Shown piece after piece: positions 1 through 4,988 of a stretch of 5,779 nucleotides of DNA. Every line of letters begins with the position of its first letter. The stretch's first letter is position 1. The stretch lies in the NCBI GenBank assembly GCA_017560855.1, contig JAFZEB010000108.1, forward strand, positions 1 to 5,779, given 5' to 3'. The notes under the pieces were generated by a model. It was not told where the DNA came from, did no database searches, and was given only the letters and a program-made list of their open reading frames with translations. Source of the DNA: Ruminiclostridium sp. (GTDB lineage Bacteria > Bacillota > Clostridia > Oscillospirales > Oscillospiraceae). The translations under genes were made by a program, and so were the position numbers.

Positions 1-61
1 CTTCTCCATCATCGCCTGGTTCCTGGTGCGGAATGTCCACATCCGGGCAGTGTCCAAATAA
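1..61 (+). CDS. 3' end of a gene, probably a membrane protein (partial)
   Basis: Only the last 19 codons and a TAA stop (59-61) lie in the window. The readable tail is FSIIAWFLVRNVHIRAVSK: a hydrophobic, aromatic stretch followed by a short basic tail. That fits the last transmembrane helix of a polytopic inner-membrane protein ending with a cytoplasmic positive tail. The family cannot be identified from so little. Support for it being real comes from the perfect intrinsic terminator that begins 9 bases after the stop in the same direction. The membrane role is an inference from composition. Confidence 0.5.
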   Translation, partial: FSIIAWFLVRNVHIRAVSK

Positions 62-69
62 GCCACCTC

Positions 70-100
70 AAAAGAGCATCGATCAACCGATGCTCTTTTT
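70..100 (+). terminator. Intrinsic terminator of the upstream partial gene
   Basis: A perfect 12-bp stem (arms 70-81 and 88-99, AAAAGAGCATCG and its complement) encloses a 6-base loop and ends in a T5 run at 96-100. It follows the TAA at 61 at the usual distance. The left arm begins with four A, so on the minus strand it would also carry a short T tract, but no minus-strand gene abuts it. Confidence 0.9.
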
Positions 101-101
101 C

Positions 102-130
102 TTGCAGGAATACCCCCTCTATTGTACAAT
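102..130 (+). promoter_or_regulatory. SigA-like promoter of the zincin-like gene
   Basis: TTGCAG (102-107) and TACAAT (125-130) are separated by 17 bases, the optimal spacing for a housekeeping sigma factor. Transcription would start near 137, giving a short leader that just includes the ribosome site at 146-152. The promoter lies directly after the preceding terminator, so the gene is probably a separate unit. Confidence 0.65.
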
Positions 131-145
131 GGAGAAAAACCTCGC

Positions 146-152
146 AAGGAGG
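146..152 (+). promoter_or_regulatory. Ribosome binding site fixing the start at 161
   Basis: AAGGAGG sits 8 bases before ATG 161. The reading frame is open further upstream to a TTG at 122, but that codon overlaps the -10 region of the promoter and has no ribosome site, so ATG 161 is the start. Confidence 0.85.
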
Positions 153-160
153 ACAACTTT

Positions 161-550
161 ATGGAACTGACCTTTGACCAGGTGGGCGAACTGCTGGATG
201 AAATGGCCGAGCAGTTTCCCCCGGTGTTTTTTGAAGAGCTGAACGGCGGCATTCTCCTGGAGGAGGAGGCCAAAGAGGATCCCCTTTTCCCGCCTGGGGA
301 AATGTATTTTATGGGGGAATACATCCAGGACGGCTATCTGGGCCGGTCCATCAACCTCTATTACGGCTCCTTTCTGGCTTCTGCCCGAAACGAAGACTGG
401 GATGAGGAGACCTGGAAGCAGGAGCTCTACACCACCCTGGCCCACGAGCTGACCCACCACATCGAGGGGCTGGCCAACGCCCACGGGCTGGACGACAAGG
501 ACGAAGAGGACCTGCTGCGCTATCTCCAGGAGTTCTACCCTCAGGACTGA
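161..550 (+). CDS. Zincin-like metallopeptidase family protein (HExxH), 129 aa
   Basis: This small acidic protein carries HELTHH at residues 95-100, an HExxH zinc site with H95 and H99 as likely ligands and E96 as the catalytic base. Length and layout, an acidic helical N-terminal part followed by a C-terminal HExxH helix, fit the minimal zincin-like family PF06262 (formerly DUF1025), whose physiological substrates are unknown. I see no signal peptide or membrane segment, so it should be cytoplasmic. After the HExxH helix comes a short run (IEGLANAHG) before the acidic GLDDKDEED stretch; the third ligand is not certain, with H108 and D111-D114 as candidates. It is a single-gene unit with its own promoter and terminator, 231 bases upstream of sepF. 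The fold assignment is fairly secure; actual peptidase activity is not shown. Confidence 0.85.
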   Translation: MELTFDQVGELLDEMAEQFPPVFFEELNGGILLEEEAKEDPLFPPGEMYFMGEYIQDGYLGRSINLYYGSFLASARNEDWDEETWKQELYTTLAHELTHHIEGLANAHGLDDKDEEDLLRYLQEFYPQD

Positions 551-559
551 GGCTTTTTT
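539..559 (+). terminator. Short terminator overlapping the stop of the zincin-like gene
   Basis: CCTCA (539-543) pairs with TGAGG (548-552) around a GGAC loop, followed by C and a T6 run (554-559). The TGA stop at 548-550 lies inside the right arm. The stem is only 5 bp, so it is weaker than the other terminators here, but the T run is good. Confidence 0.5.
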
Positions 560-626
560 CGGCAATTTGCCGCACTATATCTTGTGCAGGGCAAAATATA
601 GTTACAAAACGGTATCAACATGTTGA
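560..626. repeat. Cluster of three inverted repeats upstream of sepF
   Basis: Three dyads follow one another. CGGCAATTTGCCG (560-572) is a palindrome with a single central base. At 574-602, ACTATAT and ATATAGT flank an inner partly paired segment, giving a 12-bp stem with one C-A mismatch, one G-U pair and a 5-base loop. TCAACATGTTGA (615-626) is a perfect 12-bp palindrome. None is followed by a proper T run in the plus direction except the last, which is not stem-loop shaped. They could be protein-binding sites or leftover transcript structures; function is not known. Confidence 0.45.
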
Positions 627-666
627 AATTTTTTTACGTTTGACCACAAAATATTCGCATTTGATA

Positions 667-695
667 TTGAAATTCTCCGCAATTTGTAGTACTAT
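667..695 (+). promoter_or_regulatory. SigA-like promoter of sepF
   Basis: TTGAAA (667-672) and TACTAT (690-695) are 17 bases apart, which predicts a start near 702 and a leader of about 80 bases. The leader contains a small hairpin, GTCCG (724-728) pairing with CGGAC (735-739) around TTTATT. A second possible -35, TTGACC at 640-645, lacks a convincing -10 at the right distance. Confidence 0.6.
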
Positions 696-781
696 GTAAA
701 AAATGCTTAAATGTGCAAATTGTGTCCGTTTATTCGGACTGAGGGAAAATATCGGGAGAGGCTTTCAGGAGGTACATACCC

Positions 782-1186
782 ATGGGATTCTTAAACGCAC
801 TGCGCCGTAAGCCGGCAGAAGAGGACCTGTACGACGAGTACGAAGACAGCTACGCATACGAAGAAGAACAGTCTTGGGACAGCGCTGGTGCGCAGCCCAT
901 CCACAGTGTCGCTGACATGCGCGTGGTTGTGGTGGAACCCCAGGAGTACAAGGATGCATCCAGAGTGGCAGACCACCTGCGCGACATGAAGTTCGTGGTT
1001 CTGAACCTGGCCAAGACCGAGCACGAAGTGGCTCGCCGTCTGCTGGACTTCGTTTCCGGCGTCATCTTCTCCGAGGATGGTCACATCATGAAGGTTGCTA
1101 CCAACGTCTATGTGGTGGCTCCCTACTTCGTGGATCTGAACGATCTGACTGGTTCCAACGCTTCCGGCGACTATCTGTATTTCTAA
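782..1186 (+). CDS. sepF: Cell division protein SepF, 134 aa
   Basis: SepF is the FtsZ-binding protein of Gram-positive bacteria that tethers the Z-ring to the membrane and helps septum assembly. The sequence has the full family layout. An N-terminal amphipathic segment (MGFLNALRRK, residues 1-10) would be the membrane anchor. An acidic, tyrosine-rich linker follows (about 11-40). The core (about 47-118) contains VVVVEPQEYKDASRVADHLR and the segment LLDFVSGVIFSEDGHIMKV, including the conserved glycine region near G93 and the D99-G100 turn. Length is close to the usual 130-150 residues. ATG 782 is preceded by AGGAGG (767-772) at 9 bases. In many Firmicutes sepF lies in the ylm cluster near ftsZ; here it stands alone between a zincin-like gene and a convergent alkylsulfatase gene. 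It has its own promoter and terminator. Confidence 0.97.
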   Translation: MGFLNALRRKPAEEDLYDEYEDSYAYEEEQSWDSAGAQPIHSVADMRVVVVEPQEYKDASRVADHLRDMKFVVLNLAKTEHEVARRLLDFVSGVIFSEDGHIMKVATNVYVVAPYFVDLNDLTGSNASGDYLYF

Positions 1187-1197
1187 TTTCACACATC

Positions 1198-1231
1198 AAA
1201 GCGGAGCATGGAAAACCATGCTCCGCTTTTT
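1198..1231 (+). terminator. Intrinsic terminator of sepF
   Basis: A perfect 14-bp stem (1198-1211 with 1216-1229, AAAGCGGAGCATGG and complement) has an AAAA loop and ends in a T5 run (1227-1231). It starts 11 bases after the sepF stop codon. Confidence 0.93.
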
Positions 1232-1235
1232 CTGT

Positions 1236-1271
1236 AAAAAACCGGTGCGGCATATTTGCCGCACCGGTTTT
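1236..1271 (-). terminator. Intrinsic terminator of the alkylsulfatase gene (possibly bidirectional)
   Basis: A perfect 15-bp stem (1238-1252 with 1257-1271, AAAACCGGTGCGGCA and complement) has a 4-base loop. Read on the minus strand it ends in a T6 run (A6 at 1236-1241 on the plus strand) and starts 6 bases after the alkylsulfatase stop codon. In the plus direction it ends in T4, so it may also back up the sepF terminator. Confidence 0.92.
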
Positions 1272-1277
1272 CTAAAC

Positions 1278-3335
1278 TCAGGGTTCCACAATGTTAAAGT
1301 CAGCGGGCGAAGTAAGGCTCAGCTGGTTCAGATTTTCCATGAACAGATTCAGCAATTCAACATTGCCTTCCACCTGGAATGCCTCGGGGTTGGAGTCAAT
1401 GTTGTTCTGAAGGATCAGGAACAGAGCATTCTTGGGGCAAGTAACGGAGACATCCGCCTGGTCACTCAGAGTGTTGTCATAGACCAGGACCACACCATTC
1501 TTGATTCGAACCATGTACTGCTCCTGCACATCAGTCAGAGTGAAGTTCATCACAAAGCTCTGGTCAGCCATAGCAGCCTTGTCCAAGAAGATGCCCATGT
1601 AGTCAAAGAGCATGGAGGCGGTCATTTCACGCTGGATGGAGCCGTCATTGCTTGCCTGCTCCACGCTGGATGCCAGGTTGCCCTCACGCAGTTCACGGGC
1701 AGCCCCCAGGTAGGCGTTGCGCCAGGGACCGGATTCGGCCTGATAGCCCAGCTGCTCCAGGGCGTCGGCACACAGGAGGCGGGCGGCTTCGTTGGTGGGA
1801 TCGGCATAAACCAGCACGTTGGTGATCTCAGCCACCCACTGGTACTCACCGGCTTCAAAGTCGGCCTTGGCCATGCGGAGGACCTCATTGGAATCACCCA
1901 GATATTCCACCCACTTCTTTGCGCTTTCAGTGGGCTCCAGGGGATTCAGGTTCACGGGGTTGGCATCGTACCAGCCCATGAACTTCTGATACACTGCCTT
2001 GGAGTTGTGGGCCACGGTGCCATAGTACTGGCGGGTATACCAAACCTTAGCCAGCTCATCAGGCAGCTGGATCATGTTGGAGATCTCGTCGGAGGTATAG
2101 CCCTGGTTGATGTAGGTCAGGGTCTGGTCGTTGATGAACTTATAGACAGCAGCAGTGTTGGTCATGTACTCCACCACGGTGTCGTTACCCCAGTGGGGCC
2201 AGTTGTGGGACTGGAAGGTGACCTCTGCCTCCCCACCGTACAGGGTGATGGCTTCGGTGATATACTTAGCCCAAGCGGCGCCGTCACGGACCTGTGCACC
2301 ACGGAGGGTGTAGAGGTTGTGCAGGGTACCGGTGCAGTTCTCTGCCACCCACAGAGCCTTATAGCTGGGCAGCCAGGTGTTCATCTCAGCAGGGGCTTCG
2401 GTGCCGGGCGTCATCTGGAACTGGAACTCCACGCCGTCAATGACGATGGTTTCACCGGTCTCGGTGACCTCATGGGTGGGGCTCAGATAGGTGACGAGAC
2501 CGGTGGACTGACCCAGGCCGATGCCCATGGCCAGCTTGCCCAGGACACCGGGTTCCAGCAGGACGCCGTACTGATAGTTGGCACGACGGCCCATGGCCTT
2601 GCCGGCATAGACGTTCTCGGAAACAGCATGCTCCTCAAAGCCCTCAGGCACGATGACAGGGATCTTGCCGCTGGCCAGCTGCTGGTCAATGGGAAGGCTG
2701 CTGTCGGCCATCTCCTCGGCAGAGATGATACCGCCAATGCCGCCAAAGTGGTCCACATGAGAGTGGGAGATGATGACCGCCTTAACAGGCCGCTCGCCCA
2801 GGTTCTTGGTCACCAGTTCCATGGCTGCCTGGGAACATTCCACGGACATGAGGGGGTCAAAGACGATCCAGCCGGTATCGCCAGCCACCACGGTCAGGTT
2901 GGCCATGTCATAGCCGCGGACCTGATAGATCCCCTCGGTCACTTCAAAGAGGCCGTAGGCATGGTTGTTCCGGGTGTTCTCCCAAAGGCTGGGGTTCACG
3001 GAGGCAGGAGCTTCCTCGTAGTCATCCAGGAAGCTGTAAGCCTTCTGGCTCCAAACCACGTTGCCCTCGTCATCACAGATCTCCAGAGCCTCGGGGGCGT
3101 CAATGAGGCCCCGGGTGGCGTTTTCATATTCACTGGTGTCAGCAAAGTCCAGCAGATCATAGACTGCAGAGTTGATCTCCGCCGTGATCTCTGTGGCTTC
3201 CTTCTGATCGGCAGTCAGGCCCAGTTCGGCCTTCATGTCCACCTCTTCCACTTCTGTGGTTTCCCCAGAGGCACAGCCTGCCAGCAGAGACAGGGCGAAG
3301 GTGCCCGCCAGGATCAAAGAAAGATACCGTTTCAT
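1278..3335 (-). CDS. Alkylsulfatase lipoprotein, SdsA1/YjcS-type metallo-beta-lactamase fold, 685 aa
   Basis: Members of this family hydrolyse alkyl sulfates such as dodecyl sulfate to alcohol and sulfate with a binuclear zinc centre. Residues 1-21 are a lipoprotein signal peptide (MKRY, hydrophobic core, LAGC lipobox with C21), then an acidic linker, so the enzyme should be anchored outside the membrane. The metallo-beta-lactamase domain (about 115-385) has HSHVDHFGG at 191-199 (H191, H193, D195, H196), GTEAPAEMN at 311-319 (E313), AEN at 331-333 (E332) and SHNWPHWGN at 376-384 (H377), matching the metal-binding pattern of SdsA1-like enzymes. The family hallmark LHNLYTLRGAQVRDG follows at 338-352. 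The alkylsulfatase dimerisation domain covers about 390-555 and an SCP2-like C-terminal domain, thought to bind the hydrophobic substrate, about 565-680. Length is near the family norm once the lipoprotein leader is counted. ATG 3335 has AAAGGAG 8 bases upstream. All key residues look intact; the natural substrate is unknown. Confidence 0.95.
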   Translation of the reverse strand: MKRYLSLILAGTFALSLLAGCASGETTEVEEVDMKAELGLTADQKEATEITAEINSAVYDLLDFADTSEYENATRGLIDAPEALEICDDEGNVVWSQKAYSFLDDYEEAPASVNPSLWENTRNNHAYGLFEVTEGIYQVRGYDMANLTVVAGDTGWIVFDPLMSVECSQAAMELVTKNLGERPVKAVIISHSHVDHFGGIGGIISAEEMADSSLPIDQQLASGKIPVIVPEGFEEHAVSENVYAGKAMGRRANYQYGVLLEPGVLGKLAMGIGLGQSTGLVTYLSPTHEVTETGETIVIDGVEFQFQMTPGTEAPAEMNTWLPSYKALWVAENCTGTLHNLYTLRGAQVRDGAAWAKYITEAITLYGGEAEVTFQSHNWPHWGNDTVVEYMTNTAAVYKFINDQTLTYINQGYTSDEISNMIQLPDELAKVWYTRQYYGTVAHNSKAVYQKFMGWYDANPVNLNPLEPTESAKKWVEYLGDSNEVLRMAKADFEAGEYQWVAEITNVLVYADPTNEAARLLCADALEQLGYQAESGPWRNAYLGAARELREGNLASSVEQASNDGSIQREMTASMLFDYMGIFLDKAAMADQSFVMNFTLTDVQEQYMVRIKNGVVLVYDNTLSDQADVSVTCPKNALFLILQNNIDSNPEAFQVEGNVELLNLFMENLNQLSLTSPADFNIVEP

Positions 3336-3369
3336 ACAACTCTCTCCTTTTCACTTTCTTTTACGTTTT

Positions 3370-3399
3370 ATCATATCATATTCTATGGCATTTTTCTAA
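3370..3399 (-). promoter_or_regulatory. Candidate extended -10 promoter of the alkylsulfatase gene
   Basis: Read on the minus strand, TGATATGAT gives an extended -10 (TATGAT at 3370-3375, TG motif ending at 3378). A weak -35, TTAGAA (3394-3399), lies 18 bases upstream. The extended TG motif can compensate for a poor -35. The region is strongly AT-rich. The start would fall about 28 bases before the ATG. Confidence 0.45.
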
Positions 3400-3430
3400 C
3401 TATATATAAATCTTTTCGACAACGAAACTG

Positions 3431-3455
3431 CCGGCGGAGCAGCTATCTCCACCGG
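3431..3455 (-). terminator. Weak candidate terminator of the DUF1254/DUF1214 gene
   Basis: On the minus strand CCGGTGGAG pairs with CTCCGCCGG over 9 bp, including one U-G pair that works only in this direction, around a 7-base loop. The following bases are CAGTTTCGTTG, a poor T tract. It lies 45 bases after the DUF1254/DUF1214 stop. Partial read-through into the alkylsulfatase gene is plausible. Confidence 0.35.
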
Positions 3456-3500
3456 GAGTTTTCCTGGTTTATTCCGTAGGGATACCCCTGCCAGACCTCC

Positions 3501-4826
3501 TTATACGCACCGGATCACGGGAGGCTTCCATGCGTTGGCCAGGACGGTCTCCCCGGGCAGGTAGATGCGCATGACCAGGTGGAACTCCCCGGCGTTCACC
3601 GGCAGCCAGTTGGACTGGCCCCCTTCTGCAGGGGGCTCCTGCTGGATGAGAATTTCCAGAGAACCGTCCTCGTTGTAGTTCACTCCACTTCTGTCGTTGA
3701 TGCAGTAGCGGTCCAGGGGATTATCAATGAGGAGGTTGGTGGCACTGTCGTAGGCAGTCACCGACCAGAACCCATATTCCTCCACCGGAGGCAGACCATC
3801 CTTCTCAAAGCGCAGGACATACCGATTGGCGCCGTTCAACCGCCCGCCCATGACATCCCGGTCGGTCTTGGGGTAAACGGCAATGGAGACGGGATTTGCT
3901 CCGAAGCCCACCAGGGCGATGACGGCGCGATAGAAATAAGCCGTACCGAATTCGGCGATAGGTCTGCCGAAGTAGAGCCAGCCGCCGCTCTGGACCAGAT
4001 AGGAGGCAGCCCGTGCCAGACTCCGATCCACATCCATGAGCCCGACCTTGACCTTCATCCAGAGCTGTTCCCCCTGGTCACCAAAGACGCCGCGGTCAAA
4101 GGTAAGGCCAGGGCCAACCCCGATCTCGGCCAGCTTCTCCAGCATGGGGGCATCTTCGGGGGCGGGCGGATTCTTGGCCATCAGAGCGTTGGCCTGGGTG
4201 AAATATTCCTCCAGGGACATGCCCATCACCCGGCGAACCGGGATGAATTCCTTGGCGGGATCAAAGAAACCCTCCGGCTTAACGGCCTTGGTTCCGTCCC
4301 GGTACTGTGTCAGGGTATAGGAATCCATCTGACTCTGAATGGCACGAACCTGCGCCATGTCATCAGGGCCACCACAGAGGGTGCGGATCAGGACCCAGAC
4401 CATGGGGGTGGGGGACTTGATCTCCTGCATACCCTGGGGGACCTCTCCCCCAAACCCGGGACCAGTGAAGAGGAAGGATGCCTGCTCTGCCTCGAATCGA
4501 GTGGCATCCAGCACGCAGATGCAGTTGGTCCAGGCGTCCAGGACTTCCACTGTGCAGAATCGGTCGGTCTTGGGAAAGTCAAAAACCACGCCGTCCAGGG
4601 ACAGGTCCAGGAAGGCCTGGGAATAGATGGTATCCACATTGGGGGTCACCACATCGGTGAACTTGGCATCGGCCAGAGCCAGTGCATGAAACAGCTGGTT
4701 CACCGGGGCCTGAAGATCGGTGGCTGTTACGGTGTTGGTGGATTTGGCCATTGTGGCATCCATGACCATAAGGGGAAGGGTAAACACAAGGCCTTCTTCC
4801 AGTCTTTGGCTCCAATTCATTTCCAT
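3501..4826 (-). CDS. DUF1254/DUF1214 domain protein, 441 aa, function unknown
   Basis: The two-domain layout is typical of the family: an N-terminal DUF1254 region (about 40-165) with the hallmark TPNVDTIYS (61-69) and FDFPKTDRFCTVEVLDAW (82-99), and a C-terminal DUF1214 region (about 305-430) with FWSVTAYD (353-360), RYCINDR (373-379) and SNWLPVNAGEFHLVMRIYLP (405-424). No catalytic residues are established and no reaction is known to me. There is no signal peptide or lipobox, whichever ATG is used, so the protein looks cytoplasmic, although many family members I recall are exported. ATG 4826 is chosen because AGGAGG lies 8 bases before it; ATGs at 4832 and 4859 are too close to or upstream of that site. 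It is 165 bases upstream of the alkylsulfatase gene in the same direction. Family assignment is firm; a role with the alkylsulfatase is only inferred from position. Confidence 0.9.
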   Translation of the reverse strand: MEMNWSQRLEEGLVFTLPLMVMDATMAKSTNTVTATDLQAPVNQLFHALALADAKFTDVVTPNVDTIYSQAFLDLSLDGVVFDFPKTDRFCTVEVLDAWTNCICVLDATRFEAEQASFLFTGPGFGGEVPQGMQEIKSPTPMVWVLIRTLCGGPDDMAQVRAIQSQMDSYTLTQYRDGTKAVKPEGFFDPAKEFIPVRRVMGMSLEEYFTQANALMAKNPPAPEDAPMLEKLAEIGVGPGLTFDRGVFGDQGEQLWMKVKVGLMDVDRSLARAASYLVQSGGWLYFGRPIAEFGTAYFYRAVIALVGFGANPVSIAVYPKTDRDVMGGRLNGANRYVLRFEKDGLPPVEEYGFWSVTAYDSATNLLIDNPLDRYCINDRSGVNYNEDGSLEILIQQEPPAEGGQSNWLPVNAGEFHLVMRIYLPGETVLANAWKPPVIRCV

Positions 4827-4834
4827 AAGCATTT

Positions 4835-4840
4835 CCTCCT
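4835..4840 (-). promoter_or_regulatory. Ribosome binding site deciding the DUF1254/DUF1214 start
   Basis: On the minus strand AGGAGG is followed by AAATGCTTATGGAAATG. The first ATG (4832) is only 2 bases away, the second (4826) 8 bases, the third (4820) 14 bases. The longer frame from ATG 4859 starts before this site. The 8-base spacing favours 4826. Confidence 0.8.
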
Positions 4841-4882
4841 GGCTGTGTTTCCAAAGCATTCATTACACAATTATTTTTGTAT

Positions 4883-4911
4883 AGTATAGCATATCGTTCG
4901 CGCCATTTCCA
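4883..4911 (-). promoter_or_regulatory. Candidate extended -10 promoter of the DUF1254/DUF1214 gene
   Basis: On the minus strand TGCTATACT forms an extended -10 (TATACT at 4883-4888, TGC at 4889-4891). TGGAAA (4906-4911), four of six matches to the -35 consensus, is 17 bases upstream. The start would be near 4876, giving a leader of about 50 bases. Confidence 0.55.
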
Positions 4912-4950
4912 GCATCACATACTGTACGGCGAACTCTTTGGTCGAAAAAT

Positions 4951-4985
4951 ACCAAAACCTGCCGCTGTATCCACAGCGGCAGGTT
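4951..4985 (-). terminator. Intrinsic terminator of the alcohol dehydrogenase gene
   Basis: A perfect 13-bp stem (4956-4968 with 4973-4985, AACCTGCCGCTGT and complement) has a 4-base loop. It begins 3 bases after the stop codon on the minus strand and runs into TTTT, GG and, a little further, TATTTTT. It separates the dehydrogenase transcript from the DUF1254/DUF1214 gene. Confidence 0.88.
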
Positions 4986-4988
4986 GAC

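Noticed and set aside
119..565. Minus-strand open frame opposite the zincin-like gene
   Set aside because: The opposite strand has a promoter, ribosome site and HExxH motif; this frame begins in the terminator T run and shows no motif.
640..669. Alternative sepF promoter with -35 TTGACC at 640-645
   Set aside because: The -35 is good but no acceptable -10 lies 16-18 bases downstream (TGATAT or GATATT at best); the pair at 667-695 is better.
551..781. Possible small gene or structured RNA in the gap before sepF
   Set aside because: I found no frame with a ribosome site and no known RNA family pattern; the dyads and promoter account for what is visible.
791..1192. Minus-strand open frame opposite sepF
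   Set aside because: Complementary shadow of a clearly identified SepF gene, without a ribosome site or domain.
1218..3479. Plus-strand open frame of over 750 codons opposite the alkylsulfatase gene
   Set aside because: It begins inside the sepF terminator, spans the second terminator and the promoter region, and its product is a G/H/V/Q-rich mix with no domain. The minus strand carries a clear, complete enzyme; the open antisense frame follows from its codon bias.
4827..4859. Longer N-terminus of the DUF1254/DUF1214 protein from ATG 4859
   Set aside because: It would place the AGGAGG ribosome site inside the coding region and has no comparable site of its own; the added residues (MLWKHSQEEML) do not resemble a signal peptide.
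3579..4889. Plus-strand open frame of over 430 codons opposite the DUF1254/DUF1214 gene
   Set aside because: No ribosome site at the start, no recognisable domain, and biased composition complementary to the real gene.
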